In this document: positions 32,609 through 42,722 of the stretch, in pieces
How the letters are laid out: the number at the start of each line of letters is the position of its first letter
How positions within the stretch are numbered: position 1 is the stretch's first letter
Assembly (NCBI GenBank): GCA_052143835.1
Contig: JBKQRV010000097.1
Span: forward strand, 34,891 to 98,890
DNA from: DASPPM01 sp052143835
GTDB lineage: Bacteria; Pseudomonadota; Alphaproteobacteria; JACZXZ01
DNA: 64,000 bases
Reading direction: 5' to 3'
The notes under the pieces: generated by a model
What the model was told of the DNA's origin: nothing
The model's input: only the letters and a program-made list of their open reading frames with translations
Database searches by the model: none
Program-made: the position numbers and the translations under genes

Positions 32609-33403
32609 TCAGCGCCGCGTGCGCTTGAGGGCGGCGAGCACCTGGTCCATCTGCGCCTCGAGCGAGATATCGATCTTGGAGGCGACCGTCAGGCGGCGGT
32701 CCTCGAAGACATCGAGCCTCGCGTTGCGGCGCTGCCACTGGGCGATCACGCGGTCGCGCTCGAGAACGAGTGCCTCGATCTGCGGACGGAACAGCCGCAC
32801 GAACGCCGTGATCCAGCGGTTGACCGCGAAGGAGGGCCGCACCAGCTCGACGGCGAAGCGGTCGAGCATGGCGATCACGTCGTGTGCTGCGTACCAGGTC
32901 TCCCCGGTGACCCAGCGATTGGTGGTGAAGAGCTGGAACGGCTGGCCCTTGTCGCTCATGGCGACGGCGACGAGGTGGCAGAGCGCGTCGTTCGCGTCCT
33001 CGGGTGCCACGTAGCCGCGCACGAGTGCGGGCTTGATGCCCTTCGGCATTCCCCTCGGCCGGAGGAAGGTGTGGAAATGGCCGTGCTCGACGGGGCGCTC
33101 CTCCTTGGGATGGGCGTGGTAGTAGTACTGCGCACCGCTCGCGAAATCATAGACGTCGCCGGCCGGGTAGTGGGTCCACTCGTAGAAGGCGCCCGAGCCC
33201 TCCAGCAAGAGGCCCACCACATTGTCCGCCGTCTTGTTGAGCACGCGGTTGAGATCGGCCAATTCCTGGCCGGCGGCGGCCATTGCGGTGAGGGCCGCGC
33301 GGGAGAGCTGGCGCAGCTCGACGGGCTCGAGGCCCGCACCCGCCGAGGTTGCGGGCCCGCGCACCACGGGCTCGACGCGCGTCGGGGACCCCACTCTGCG
33401 CAT
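32609..33403 (-). CDS. Conserved hypothetical protein (DUF6969-like)
   Basis: 264 residues. The central region is highly characteristic (FYEWTHYPAGDVYDFASGAQ, then YYYHAHPKEERPVEHGHFHT), with many His/Tyr/Glu residues that could form a metal site. It is followed by HLVAVAMSDKGQPFQLFTTN and a helical C terminus. I associate this with a DUF6969-type family from memory; no function is known. The true start may be a little downstream of 33403. Confidence 0.65.
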   Translation of the reverse strand: MRRVGSPTRVEPVVRGPATSAGAGLEPVELRQLSRAALTAMAAAGQELADLNRVLNKTADNVVGLLLEGSGAFYEWTHYPAGDVYDFASGAQYYYHAHPKEERPVEHGHFHTFLRPRGMPKGIKPALVRGYVAPEDANDALCHLVAVAMSDKGQPFQLFTTNRWVTGETWYAAHDVIAMLDRFAVELVRPSFAVNRWITAFVRLFRPQIEALVLERDRVIAQWQRRNARLDVFEDRRLTVASKIDISLEAQMDQVLAALKRTRR

Positions 33404-33707
33404 GGCGCCATCCTACAAGGAAATCGCGCCCGGACGAACGGGATTGAGGGGCATAACCATCGCATTTGGTGACTTCGCACGTTACCGGCTCCGTCATTAC
33501 CGGCGAAAGCCGGTATCCATTGACCAGGATCACCATTGATGGAGAAAGGAAATACGCCGCACTTGCTCTGAAATGGGTCCCGGCTTTCGCCGGGACGACG
33601 GGTTATCACAGCCATAAGTATTCAAATGCGATAGCCCTGCCTTGAGGGGGCTGCCGGGTGGAGCTTGCGCGAAGGCCTTGCGCCGCGGCGACACGGCCGA
33701 GACCGGC
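33404..33707. other. Intergenic region holding an inverted repeat pair
   Basis: No gene. It contains the two facing palindromic units at 33493-33520 and 33573-33604. Confidence 0.6.
33493..33604. repeat. Inverted pair of GGCGAAAGCC palindromic repeats
   Basis: GTCATTACCGGCGAAAGCCG (33493-33512 and onward) and, facing it, GGGTCCCGGCTTTCGCCGGG (33575-33594). Each is a hairpin around CCGGC-GAAA-GCCGG, and together they form a large cruciform. Such units are dispersed, REP-like repeats in high-GC proteobacteria and often lie between genes as here. Confidence 0.6.
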
Positions 33708-35039
33708 TCAGTCGACCTCGCCGATCGCGGCCTCGACGGCCTCGCCGAGCAGGTCGACGATCTCCGCGATCTCGGGCTCCTTGACGAGGAAAGGCGGGGC
33801 GAGCAGCACATGGTCGCCGGCCTTGCCGTCGACCGTGCCGCCCATCGGATAGCACAACAAGCCGCGCGCCATCGCCTGGCGCTTGACGCGGGCGTGAAGC
33901 GTCAGCTCCGCCGCGAAGGGCGCCTTCGTCGCGCGCTCCTGCACCAGCTCGAGGGCCCAGAAGAGGCCGCGGCCGCGGATGTCGCCGACGTGGCGATGGT
34001 TGCCGAAGCGCTCGATGAGGGCTGCCTCGAGCGCCTTGCCCTGCCGGCGCACGTTGGCGACGAGATCGTCGCGCTCCATGACCTGCTGCACCGCGAGGGC
34101 CGCGGCACAGGCGACGGGATGCCCCATATAGGTGTGGCCGTGCATGAAGGCGCCGCTGCCCGCCGCGATCGGCTCGTAGACGCGTTCGGCGATGAGCATG
34201 GCGCCGATCGGCTGGTAGCCGGCGCCGAGGCCCTTGGCCATGACCACGATATCGGGAACGATGCCTTCCTGCTCGCAGGCGTAAAGCGTGCCCGTGCGCC
34301 CCATGCCGCACATGACCTCATCCAGGATGAGCAGCACGCCGTAGCGGTCGCAGATCTCGCGGATGCGCTTGAAATAGCCCGGCACGGCAGCGACGGCGCC
34401 GATGGTGGCGCCGACCACGGTCTCGGCGATGAAGGCCGCGACGCTGTCCGGGCCTAGCTCGAGGATCGCGGCTTCGAGCTCGTTGGCGACGCGCTCGCCA
34501 TAGGCTGCCTCGCTCTCGTCCTCGCGCCGGCCGCGATAGGCGAAGCAGGGCGAGATGTGGCGGACCTCGAAGAGGAAGGGGGCGTAGACGCGGCGGCGCG
34601 CGATATTGCCGCCCGCCGAGAGCGCTCCCAACGTGTTGCCGTGGAAGCTGAACCAGCGCGACACGATGTGGCGGCGCTCGGGCCGGCCGGCCTCGAGATG
34701 GTACTGGCGCGCGAGCTTGAGGGCGGACTCGACCGCCTCGGAGCCGCCGGAGACGAAATAGGCGCGCGTGAGCCCGGCCGGCGCCTTGGCGACGAGGGCC
34801 GTCGCCAGCGCCTCCTGCGGCTCGCTGGTGAAGAAGCTGGTATGCACGTAGTCGAGCTTGTCGAGCTGGTCCTTGATCGCCTGGCGCACCTCGGGATGGC
34901 CGTGGCCGAGGCAGGAGACGGCGGCCCCTCCCGAGGCGTCGATGTAGCGCTTGCCCGTGCTGTCGTAGAGATAAAGTCCCTCGCCCCGCACGGCCAAGGG
35001 AAGCTCGAGGCGGGTGCTGCGGCCCAAGACATGGCTCAT
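33708..35039 (-). CDS. Class III PLP-dependent aminotransferase
   Basis: 443 residues from ATG 35039. Conserved class III features: SGGSEAVESALKLARQYH, FHGNTLGALS, PLP-ring aspartate in LLILDEVMCGMGRTG (D240) and Schiff-base lysine K269 in VVMAKGLGAGYQP, then HGHTYMGHPVACA. Related enzymes use omega-amino acids, polyamines or DAPA; the substrate cannot be assigned from sequence alone. It shares a 125-bp divergent promoter region with the SAM hydrolase-family gene. Confidence 0.9.
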   Translation of the reverse strand: MSHVLGRSTRLELPLAVRGEGLYLYDSTGKRYIDASGGAAVSCLGHGHPEVRQAIKDQLDKLDYVHTSFFTSEPQEALATALVAKAPAGLTRAYFVSGGSEAVESALKLARQYHLEAGRPERRHIVSRWFSFHGNTLGALSAGGNIARRRVYAPFLFEVRHISPCFAYRGRREDESEAAYGERVANELEAAILELGPDSVAAFIAETVVGATIGAVAAVPGYFKRIREICDRYGVLLILDEVMCGMGRTGTLYACEQEGIVPDIVVMAKGLGAGYQPIGAMLIAERVYEPIAAGSGAFMHGHTYMGHPVACAAALAVQQVMERDDLVANVRRQGKALEAALIERFGNHRHVGDIRGRGLFWALELVQERATKAPFAAELTLHARVKRQAMARGLLCYPMGGTVDGKAGDHVLLAPPFLVKEPEIAEIVDLLGEAVEAAIGEVD

Positions 35040-35164
35040 CGCGGAGGCCTCCGTGCCGACCGCCCTACCGTAGCAACAGGCGGGGGCGCGCACCAGCGGG
35101 ATGGCCACGGGGCGGGAGGCACTCCGACTTGCCCTCGCCGAAGGACCCTCCCATACTCGCGCGC

Positions 35165-35920
35165 ATGATCGTGCTCTTCACCGATTTCGGCGCGGGCGGG
35201 CCCTATTTGGGCCAGGTCAAGGCGGTGCTCTATGGCGCAGCCCCCACCATCCCCGTGATCGATCTCATGGCCGACGCGCCCGCCCATGACCCGATGTCCG
35301 CGGCCTATCTGCTGGCGGCCTATGTGAGCGAGTTCCCCCACGGCACGGTCTTCCTCGCCGTGGTCGATCCGGGGGTCGGGAGCGAGCGCCGCGCCGCGGT
35401 CGCCGAGATCGACGGGCGCTGGTTCGCCGGCCCCGACAACGGCCTCTTCGAGCCGCTCCTGCGCCGGTCCGCGCATGCGCGCGCCTGGGAGATCGTGTGG
35501 CGGCCCGAGCGGCTCTCCGCGAGCTTTCACGGCCGCGACATCTTCGCACCCATCGCCGCGCGCCTCGCCCACGGCGAGCATCCCTGGGACGAGCCGATGT
35601 GGCAGGAGCATCCCTGGGCCGCGGCCCTTCCGCTCGAGCGCTTGCGCCGGTTCGAGTGGCCGGACGAGCTCGCCCGTATCGTCTATTTCGACCATTTCGG
35701 CAACGCCACCACCGGCATGCGCGCCTCAACCCTTGCCGAGACGAGCGTGCTCGAGGTCGCCGGACGGCGCATGACGCGCGCCCGCACCTTCGGCGACGTG
35801 CCGCCGGGGACGGCCTTCTGGTACGAGAGCGCCAACGGCCTCGCCGAGATCGCGGTCAATCAAGGCCGCGCCGACCGGTTGCTCGGGGTCGCCATCGGCA
35901 CCCCCGTCGCCGTCGAGTAG
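35165..35920 (+). CDS. SAM hydrolase / SAM-dependent halogenase superfamily protein (DUF62)
   Basis: 251 residues from ATG 35165. Family hallmarks: IVLFTDFGAGGPYLGQVKAV at the start, VFLAVVDPGVGSERRAAVA, GPDNGLFEPLL, SFHGRDIFAP and DHFGNATTG. Most bacterial members hydrolyse S-adenosylmethionine to adenosine and methionine rather than halogenating it. No halogenase-specific insertion was looked for in detail. Confidence 0.9.
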   Translation: MIVLFTDFGAGGPYLGQVKAVLYGAAPTIPVIDLMADAPAHDPMSAAYLLAAYVSEFPHGTVFLAVVDPGVGSERRAAVAEIDGRWFAGPDNGLFEPLLRRSAHARAWEIVWRPERLSASFHGRDIFAPIAARLAHGEHPWDEPMWQEHPWAAALPLERLRRFEWPDELARIVYFDHFGNATTGMRASTLAETSVLEVAGRRMTRARTFGDVPPGTAFWYESANGLAEIAVNQGRADRLLGVAIGTPVAVE

Positions 35921-36101
35921 GCGCTCGGCGCACGGCTCCTCTCACGCTAGCGCGAGGGGGGCTGGGCGATGCTCGAAGTTCCGAAAGCGGGCTCCGGCAT
36001 GCTATATATCGAGGGCCAACGGCAGCCAAGGCGTCGATGGAATTGACAGAGAGCGCACCTCAGAAACTTCCGGGACGGCGCAGAGCGAGCGCCGCCGCGC
36101 G

Positions 36102-39100
36102 ATGAGCGTCTTTTCGCGCCTGCGCGGCTACGGCATCCTGATCCTGGCGTTGGCGCTGTTCTCGGCCAGCATCTTCTTCAGCTTCGACAAGATCCTCAAC
36201 GAAGAGGAGCAGATCGCGAGCACGGCCGAGGAGAACGTGGCGTGGGCGCCGACCGAGGCCGAGGTCGATCTCTATCGCCTCCTCGATTCGCTGCGCGAAT
36301 ACGCCGTCCCCGACTCGGCGGTAAGCCACGACGACCTGCAGCTGCGCTTCGACGTGCTGCTGGGCCGGCTGCAACGCCTGCACGAGGGCCCCAACGCGGC
36401 CAAGCTCATCGACATCGAGGGCGCCGAGCAGACCGTGAGCGATCTCTTGACGCGGCTCAACGTCATTGCGCCCGAGATCCCGCCGCTCAAGAAAAGCGAT
36501 CGCAGCGCCATCTACAGCCTCATCGACAGCCTGCACGAGTTCGCCGAGCCGCTGCGCACGCTGACCGTGAACACGCTGCAGCAGGCCGACCGGCTGATGG
36601 AAAACCAGCGCCAGCGCCTGCGCGACGCCTACCTCCGGCTCGTCCTCTATTTCGCCGGCGTCGCGGTGGCAGGCACGCTCCTGCTCCTCCTTCTCTTCCG
36701 CGGCATCGGCCGGGCGAACCGGCTCCTGCGCGAGCGCGAGCTCACCGAAGCGCGCTTGCGCGACAGCGAGCAGCGCTTCCGCGACTACGCCGCCTCCTCC
36801 TCCGACTGGCTGTGGGAGACCGACGCGCTCGGGCGCTTCACCTACTTCTCCAAAGGCTACCTCGAGAAGGTCGGCCTCAATGCCTTGGAGATCCTCGGCA
36901 AGACGCACGAGGAGGTGGCCCACGTGGAGGGCGACGAGGCGGGCTGGGAGCGCCAGCGCGAGACGATGGCGCAACACCAGCCGTTCCGCGACTTCAAATA
37001 TCGTCTGCGCGGCGACGGCGTCATGCGTCACCTCAAAGTGAGCGGCGTGCCGATCTTCGGCAACGAAGGCGCTTTCCTCGGCTATCGCGGCACCGGTACC
37101 GACCTCACGGCGCAGGTCGAGGCCGAGACGGAGGCGATGCGGGCGCGCACCCTCCTCCACGATGCGGTCGAGTCCCTCGACGAGGGCTTCGCGGTGTTCG
37201 ATCCGGAGGATCGCCTCGTCCAGTGCAACACGCGCTACCGCGAGATCCATGCCGACGCCGCCTACGTGCTCGAGCCGGGTGCGGCTTTCGAGGAGGTTAC
37301 GCGCGCGGCCGCCTACCGCGGCGCCTTCGCGGACGCGGTTGGGCGCGAGGAGGGCTGGATCGAGGAGCGCCTCGCCCGCCGCCTCGAGCCCCAGTCGCCT
37401 TACGACTTCCGGCTCAAGGACGGGCGCTGGATCCAGGCGCGCGAGACCATCCTCGAGAACGCCTGGAGGGTCGAGACCTGCATCGACATCACGCACCACA
37501 AGCAGAGCGAGGTCGAGCTCCGCGCCGCGAAGGAGCAGGCCGAGCTCGCCAGCCAGGCGAAGTCCCAGTTCCTCGCCACCATGAGCCACGAGATCCGCAC
37601 GCCGATGAACGGCATGCTCGGCATGATCGATCTCCTGCTCGACACCAAGCTCGACGGCGAGCAGCTCAATTACGCCGAGACCGCGCGGAAATCGGGCGAG
37701 GCGCTGGTCACCATCATCGACGACATCCTCGACTTCTCGAAGATGGAGGCGGGCAAGCTCGAGATCGACCGCCTGGACTTCGAGCTGCGTCGCCTGGTCG
37801 AAGGCGTCGTCGACCTGTTGGCGCCGCGCGCCCAGGCGAAGGGCATCGAGATCGGCTGCTACATTGCACCCGAGGTGCCGGACGGCTTGCGCGGCGACCC
37901 GGGCCGCCTGCGCCAGGTCCTCCTCAACCTCGCGGGCAACTCCGTGAAATTCACCGAGAAGGGCGGCGTTACGCTTTTGGTCTCCCTCCTCGACGCCGCG
38001 AGCGGACGGGCAAGGGTCAAGTTCGAGATCGTCGACACGGGCATCGGCATTCCAGAGGAGCTGCAAGACGGCCTGTTCGCCGAATTCTCGCAAGTGGACC
38101 CCTCCTACACGCGCCGCTACGGCGGCACCGGGCTGGGTCTCGCCATCTCCAAGAAGCTCACGGAGCTCATGGGCGGAAGCATCGCCTTCACGAGCAAGCT
38201 CGGCGCCGGCAGCACGTTCTGGCTCGTCCTCGATCTCGAATGCACGGTCCCCGCTGCCGCCGGCGAGCTCCCGCCCCGCCTCGAGCCTGCGCGCGTGCTG
38301 GTCGTCGACGACAACGCCATTGCGAGCGCCATCCTCGAGCGTCAGCTCGTGGCCGCGGGTCTCTCGGTCACGACCGCGGCGGACCGCGAGAGTGCCTTCG
38401 CAGCGCTCGCCGCCGGCGCACGCGCGCACGAGCCCTTCAAGCTCGCACTCATCGACCAGCAGCTCGGCGAGGAGAGCGGAGTGGCGCTTGCCGAAGCGAT
38501 CAGGTGCCAACCCGCGCTCGCCGCGACCCGCCTTGTGCTCCTCGTCCCCCTCGGCGGACGCATCGAGACGAGTGCGGTCGAGCGCCACCTCTTCGCGGCG
38601 ATGCTCAACAAGCCGGTCAACCAAACCGCGCTTGCGGATTGCCTCAAGCGGCTGGCAGATTCCGCTGCACCACCGTACCCGGCGGCTGCGGCCGGCCGCG
38701 AGCGCGCTGCGCAAGCGGCCGTCATTCAAACTCCCGCGCGCGCGGCCGAGCCGACGGGCGACGCCGCCCGCAAGGCGCCGCACTTGAACGTGCTCCTCGT
38801 CGAGGACAGTCCGGTCAACCAGATGGTGGCGACGGCCATGCTCGCCAAGACGGTCGGCGCCGTCGATACCGCGAGCAACGGCCGCGAGGCGTTGGCTGCG
38901 GTCAAGGCCAAGGACTACGACCTCATCCTCATGGACGTGGCCATGCCGGAGATGGACGGGCTCGAGGCCACGCGCAGGATCCGCGCGATGCCCGGGCCCA
39001 AGGGCCGCGTGCCGATCGTCGCCATCTCCGCGCACGCGCTCGAGAACGACCGTCAGCGCTGCATGGCGGCCGGCATGGACGATTACGTCACCAAGCCGAT

Positions 39101-39641
39101 CGATCGCGCCGGGTTGCTCGATACCGTCGGGCGCTGGCTCGGCGCGCGCAAGGGGCAAGCCTCGGAGGGCGGTGCCGCGCGAGCGGCCTCAGCGCACGGC
39201 CAGGCCGGCTCCTTGCGCGAGGCCTTGGCGGCGGCCCTCAGCGCAGCGGGAGCGGATGTCGCCGCGGGCCAAGGCAAGGAGCGCAAGACAGGCCTTGCAG
39301 CGCTCGATCCCGCCACCCTCGATCAGCTCGAGGCCGACACCGACCCCACGACCGCACAGGAGCTGGTCAAGACCTTCGTGCTCGAGACCGTGGCAAGGAT
39401 CGACCATATCGCCCAAGCCGCGGAGCGGCGCGACTTCGCCACCCTCGAGCGCGAGGCCCACTCGCTCAAGAGCAGCTCGGGCACCTTCGGCGCCTTGGCG
39501 CTGCAGGCGCAGGCGAAGTCGATCGAGCTCGCCTGCAGGGACGGCAAGGGCGAGCAGGCGGTCCTGCTCGTGGGGACCCTGCGCGGCCTCGTCGCCGCTG
39601 CGGTCCATGCCATGGCGCGGCACTTCGAAGAGACAGAGTGA
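36102..39641 (+). CDS. Hybrid histidine kinase with two PAS, two receivers and HPt
   Basis: A complete phosphorelay in 1,179 residues. TM1 about 10-29, helical periplasmic segment, TM2 about 181-200, PAS1 about 222-340, PAS2 about 350-465, HisKA SHEIRTPMNG with H496, HATPase with GGTGLGLAIS, receiver 1 (about 730-850, D785 in LIDQQLG), receiver 2 (about 895-1012, D945 in LMDVAMP), and a C-terminal HPt with H1120 (AHSLKSSSGTFG). Receiver 1 is less conserved and may be regulatory. It is convergent with an NtrC-type activator 28 bases away, a possible final phosphate acceptor. Confidence 0.94.
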   Translation: MSVFSRLRGYGILILALALFSASIFFSFDKILNEEEQIASTAEENVAWAPTEAEVDLYRLLDSLREYAVPDSAVSHDDLQLRFDVLLGRLQRLHEGPNAAKLIDIEGAEQTVSDLLTRLNVIAPEIPPLKKSDRSAIYSLIDSLHEFAEPLRTLTVNTLQQADRLMENQRQRLRDAYLRLVLYFAGVAVAGTLLLLLLFRGIGRANRLLRERELTEARLRDSEQRFRDYAASSSDWLWETDALGRFTYFSKGYLEKVGLNALEILGKTHEEVAHVEGDEAGWERQRETMAQHQPFRDFKYRLRGDGVMRHLKVSGVPIFGNEGAFLGYRGTGTDLTAQVEAETEAMRARTLLHDAVESLDEGFAVFDPEDRLVQCNTRYREIHADAAYVLEPGAAFEEVTRAAAYRGAFADAVGREEGWIEERLARRLEPQSPYDFRLKDGRWIQARETILENAWRVETCIDITHHKQSEVELRAAKEQAELASQAKSQFLATMSHEIRTPMNGMLGMIDLLLDTKLDGEQLNYAETARKSGEALVTIIDDILDFSKMEAGKLEIDRLDFELRRLVEGVVDLLAPRAQAKGIEIGCYIAPEVPDGLRGDPGRLRQVLLNLAGNSVKFTEKGGVTLLVSLLDAASGRARVKFEIVDTGIGIPEELQDGLFAEFSQVDPSYTRRYGGTGLGLAISKKLTELMGGSIAFTSKLGAGSTFWLVLDLECTVPAAAGELPPRLEPARVLVVDDNAIASAILERQLVAAGLSVTTAADRESAFAALAAGARAHEPFKLALIDQQLGEESGVALAEAIRCQPALAATRLVLLVPLGGRIETSAVERHLFAAMLNKPVNQTALADCLKRLADSAAPPYPAAAAGRERAAQAAVIQTPARAAEPTGDAARKAPHLNVLLVEDSPVNQMVATAMLAKTVGAVDTASNGREALAAVKAKDYDLILMDVAMPEMDGLEATRRIRAMPGPKGRVPIVAISAHALENDRQRCMAAGMDDYVTKPIDRAGLLDTVGRWLGARKGQASEGGAARAASAHGQAGSLREALAAALSAAGADVAAGQGKERKTGLAALDPATLDQLEADTDPTTAQELVKTFVLETVARIDHIAQAAERRDFATLEREAHSLKSSSGTFGALALQAQAKSIELACRDGKGEQAVLLVGTLRGLVAAAVHAMARHFEETE

Positions 39642-39669
39642 GCGTAAGGGACGCGGGACTTCCCTTGCC

Positions 39670-41097
39670 CTACCCCTCTCCGCCCACCTGCCAGCTCATG
39701 CGCTTGCGGTAGATGGTGGAGGCGCTGATGCCGAGGTGGGTCGCGGCCTTGGGAATGTTTCCCTGACAGAGGCGAATGGCCTCCTCGATGGTGTCCTTCT
39801 CGACCTGCCAGAGCGGGCGTATGCCGTCGGGCGTGCCGTCGCCGGCGGGCGGGGCTTCTTTGCGTGCGGGTCCTTCCACTGCGGCACCCGCAAGCCCGGC
39901 GCGCGGGCTCGCCTCGACCCGGTCAAGGGGTGGGGGCAGCATGTCGAGCGTCACCGTCTCGCCGTCGTTCAGCACGATGACGTTGCGCAGCACGTTCTGA
40001 AGCTGGCGCACGTTGCCCGGCCAATGATAGCCGCGCAGGATCGCCTCGACCTCGGGTGCGAAGCGCTCAAAGTGCTTGCCCTCCTCCTTGGCGAAGGCGG
40101 CGAGGAAGTGGCGCGCGATCACCAGAACGTCCTCGTCGCGCTCGCGCAAGGGCGGGAGATGAATCGGAATGACGTGGAGGCGGTAGTAGAGGTCCTCCCG
40201 GAAACGGCCGGCCTCGACTTCCTTGAGAGGATCCTTGTTGCTCGCGCAGATGAAGCGCACATCGACCTTCTCGGTCGCGCGCCCGCCGACCTTGACGAAG
40301 CTCCCCGTCTGCACGAAGCGCAAGAGCTTCGTTTGCAGATCGAGGTCCATCTCGCAAATCTCGTCGAGGAAGAGCGTGCCGCCGTTCGCGCGCGCGGCCG
40401 CACCCTCGCGCTCTGCAACCGCTCCCGTGAAGGCGCCCTTCACGTGGCCGAAGATCTCGCTTTCCATGAGATCGTGCGGGATCGCCGCGCAGTTGAGGGC
40501 GACGAAGGGCTCCCGTCCCCTCGGGCTGCGCTGGTGAATCGCCTGCGCGCAGACCTCCTTGCCGGTGCCGCTCTCGCCCGTAATGAAGATCGTGGCCTTG
40601 CTGCCGGCGGCGCTGTCGACGATGCGGTAGACGGCCTGCATGGGGAGCGAGGAGCCGATGAAGCCGAAATACTGGTCGCGGCCGAAGTCCTCCTTGAGCG
40701 ATTCGACCATGCGCGCGAGGCGCTGGCGCTCGACCGCGTTGCGCAGCGTGACGACGAGCCGGTCCGCGCTGAAAGGCTTGACCAGGAAGTCGTACGCCCC
40801 CGCGCGCATCGCCTCGACCGCCGTCGCGATCGAGCCGTGCGCGGTGATGACGACGACGGCGAGCGGCAGCTGCTGCGACTGCACGCGCTTCAGGATCTCG
40901 AGCCCGTTCATGTCGGGGAGGGCCAAGTCGAGGAGGATCGCGTCCGGCATCCGCGCCTCGATCTCCGCGAGTGCTGCAGCTCCGGTCTCCACCTGGGCGA
41001 CCTCGTAGGGCTCCTTGCGCAGATACTCGATATAGACGCGGGCCAGCGACGTGGTGTCCTCGACCAGCAACACGCGATGGCGACTCGGCATCGTCAT
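39670..41097 (-). CDS. NtrC-family sigma-54-dependent response regulator
   Basis: 475 residues from ATG 41097. Receiver domain with D57 (LLDLALPDMNG) and the K in FLVKPF; AAA+ domain with Walker A GESGTGKE at 174-181, the sigma-54 contact loop GAFTGA at 221-226 and GGTLFLDEI; C-terminal Fis-type HTH (GNIPKAATHLGISASTIYRK). The final YRKRMSW pattern resembles LuxO-like regulators. It should activate RpoN-dependent promoters when phosphorylated, possibly by the facing hybrid kinase. Confidence 0.94.
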   Translation of the reverse strand: MTMPSRHRVLLVEDTTSLARVYIEYLRKEPYEVAQVETGAAALAEIEARMPDAILLDLALPDMNGLEILKRVQSQQLPLAVVVITAHGSIATAVEAMRAGAYDFLVKPFSADRLVVTLRNAVERQRLARMVESLKEDFGRDQYFGFIGSSLPMQAVYRIVDSAAGSKATIFITGESGTGKEVCAQAIHQRSPRGREPFVALNCAAIPHDLMESEIFGHVKGAFTGAVAEREGAAARANGGTLFLDEICEMDLDLQTKLLRFVQTGSFVKVGGRATEKVDVRFICASNKDPLKEVEAGRFREDLYYRLHVIPIHLPPLRERDEDVLVIARHFLAAFAKEEGKHFERFAPEVEAILRGYHWPGNVRQLQNVLRNVIVLNDGETVTLDMLPPPLDRVEASPRAGLAGAAVEGPARKEAPPAGDGTPDGIRPLWQVEKDTIEEAIRLCQGNIPKAATHLGISASTIYRKRMSWQVGGEG

Positions 41098-41288
41098 GAA
41101 AGGGCCCGGAAATCCATCTCGACGAACGACGGCAAAGCTAGCCCAATCATATGCCTTGCGCAATGAAGGAGGGGAGCGCACCGCCGCCAGGCACTGCCTG
41201 CGCTCGAGAGCTCGGGAGTTCCCGTTGCCGCCCTATCGCTTTGTCTCTAAAATCCCGCCGCCGAATGCGGCACTACCGGAGGCAGGCG

Positions 41289-42656
41289 ATGTCCGATACG
41301 GTCAAATACGTGCTCGACGAGGGCCGGATTCCCAAGAGCTGGTACAATATCGTGGCCGACCTGCCGCGTCCGCCGGCACCTCCGCTCCATCCCGGCACTT
41401 TGCAGCCGATCGGGCCCGCCGACCTCGAGCCGCTCTTCCCCATGGCCCTCATCCAGCAGGAGGTCTCGGCGGCGCGCACGATCGAGATTCCCGAGCCGGT
41501 GCGCGACATCTACCGCCAGTGGCGGCCCACCCCGCTCTTCCGCGCGCGGCGCCTGGAGGCGGCCTTGGCGACACCGGCGCGCATCTACTACAAGTACGAA
41601 GGCGTCAGCCCGGCCGGCAGCCACAAGCCCAATACCGCGGTCGCCCAGGCCTTCTACAACAAGGAGGCAGGCGTCAAGCGGCTCACCACCGAGACGGGCG
41701 CCGGCCAATGGGGCTCCGCACTGGCCTTCGCGGGCGCCTTATTCGGCATCGAGGTCAAGGTCTTCATGGTCAAGGTGAGCTTCGAGCAGAAGCCCTACCG
41801 CAAGGCGCTCATGGAGGCCTGGGGGGCCAAATGCGTGGCGAGCCCGTCGCGCGAGACCGAGTCCGGGCGCAAGGTGCTTGCCGCCCATCCCGATTCGAAC
41901 GGCAGCCTCGGCATCGCCATCAGCGAGGCGGTCGAGGTCGCGGCCCAGCGCGCCGACACCAAATACTCGCTCGGCAGCGTGCTCAATCACGTGCTGCTGC
42001 ATCAGACCGTGATCGGGCAGGAGGCGATGCTTCAGCTCGAGATGGCGAACGACTATCCCGACATCGTCATCGGCTGCACCGGCGGGGGCAGCAATTTCGC
42101 CGGCATCGCCTTCCCCTTCCTGGGTGCCCAATTGCGCGGCGGCAAGAAGGTGCGCCTGATCGCGGTCGAGCCTTCCGCCTGCCCCACCCTCACGCGCGGC
42201 AGATATGCCTACGACTTCGGCGACACCGGACATTTGACGCCGCTCGTCAAGATGCACACGCTCGGTTCGGCCTTCGTGCCGCCGGGCTTCCACGCAGGCG
42301 GCCTGCGCTACCACGGCATGGCGCCGCTCGTGAGCCTCATCCAGGAGCTCGGTCTCATCGAATCGCGCGCCTACCATCAGACCCCCTGCTTCGAGGCCGG
42401 CGTCGGTTTCGCGCGCAGCGAGGGCGTGCTCCCCGCACCCGAGGCCAATCACGCCGTCAAAGCGGTGGTCGACGAGGCGCTCGTGTGCAAGAAGGAGGGC
42501 AAGAGCCGCGCCATTCTCTTCAACCTCTGCGGCCACGGCCATTTCGACATGCAGGCCTATATCGATTATTTCGCCGGCAAGCTCGAGGACCGCGACTACG
42601 ACCCCGCCGAGCTCTCGAAGGCGCTCGCCGAGCTGCCCAAGGTGGCGGCGGAGTAG
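41289..42656 (+). CDS. trpB2: Tryptophan synthase beta-like protein TrpB2
   Basis: 455 residues from ATG 41289 (GGAGG at 7-base spacing). Features of the TrpB2 subgroup: the long N-terminal extension, RPTPLFRARRLE, the PLP lysine K113 in GSHKPNTA, TETGAGQWG, and the phosphate-binding GCTGGGSNF. TrpB2 enzymes condense serine with free indole and usually work without TrpA. No trpA is nearby, so an indole-salvage role is likely. Convergent with ubiD. Confidence 0.92.
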   Translation: MSDTVKYVLDEGRIPKSWYNIVADLPRPPAPPLHPGTLQPIGPADLEPLFPMALIQQEVSAARTIEIPEPVRDIYRQWRPTPLFRARRLEAALATPARIYYKYEGVSPAGSHKPNTAVAQAFYNKEAGVKRLTTETGAGQWGSALAFAGALFGIEVKVFMVKVSFEQKPYRKALMEAWGAKCVASPSRETESGRKVLAAHPDSNGSLGIAISEAVEVAAQRADTKYSLGSVLNHVLLHQTVIGQEAMLQLEMANDYPDIVIGCTGGGSNFAGIAFPFLGAQLRGGKKVRLIAVEPSACPTLTRGRYAYDFGDTGHLTPLVKMHTLGSAFVPPGFHAGGLRYHGMAPLVSLIQELGLIESRAYHQTPCFEAGVGFARSEGVLPAPEANHAVKAVVDEALVCKKEGKSRAILFNLCGHGHFDMQAYIDYFAGKLEDRDYDPAELSKALAELPKVAAE

Positions 42657-42661
42657 CCTCT

Positions 42662-42713
42662 CCCTCTACCGCTTGCGGGAGAGGGAAGGGGCCCATCGCG
42701 AAGCGATGGGAAG
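42662..42713. terminator. Two hairpins between convergent trpB2 and ubiD
   Basis: CTCTCCC/GGGAGAG around a 13-base loop and, next to it, CCCATCGC/GCGATGGG around GAA. They occupy the 66-bp gap between the two converging stop codons. The first also resembles dispersed intergenic repeats of high-GC proteobacteria. Confidence 0.55.
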
Positions 42714-42722
42714 GGTGAGGGA

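Noticed and set aside
36242..39712. 1,156-codon plus-strand frame
   Set aside because: Shifted reading of the hybrid kinase gene with extreme Arg/Pro composition; the kinase frame has all the domain motifs.
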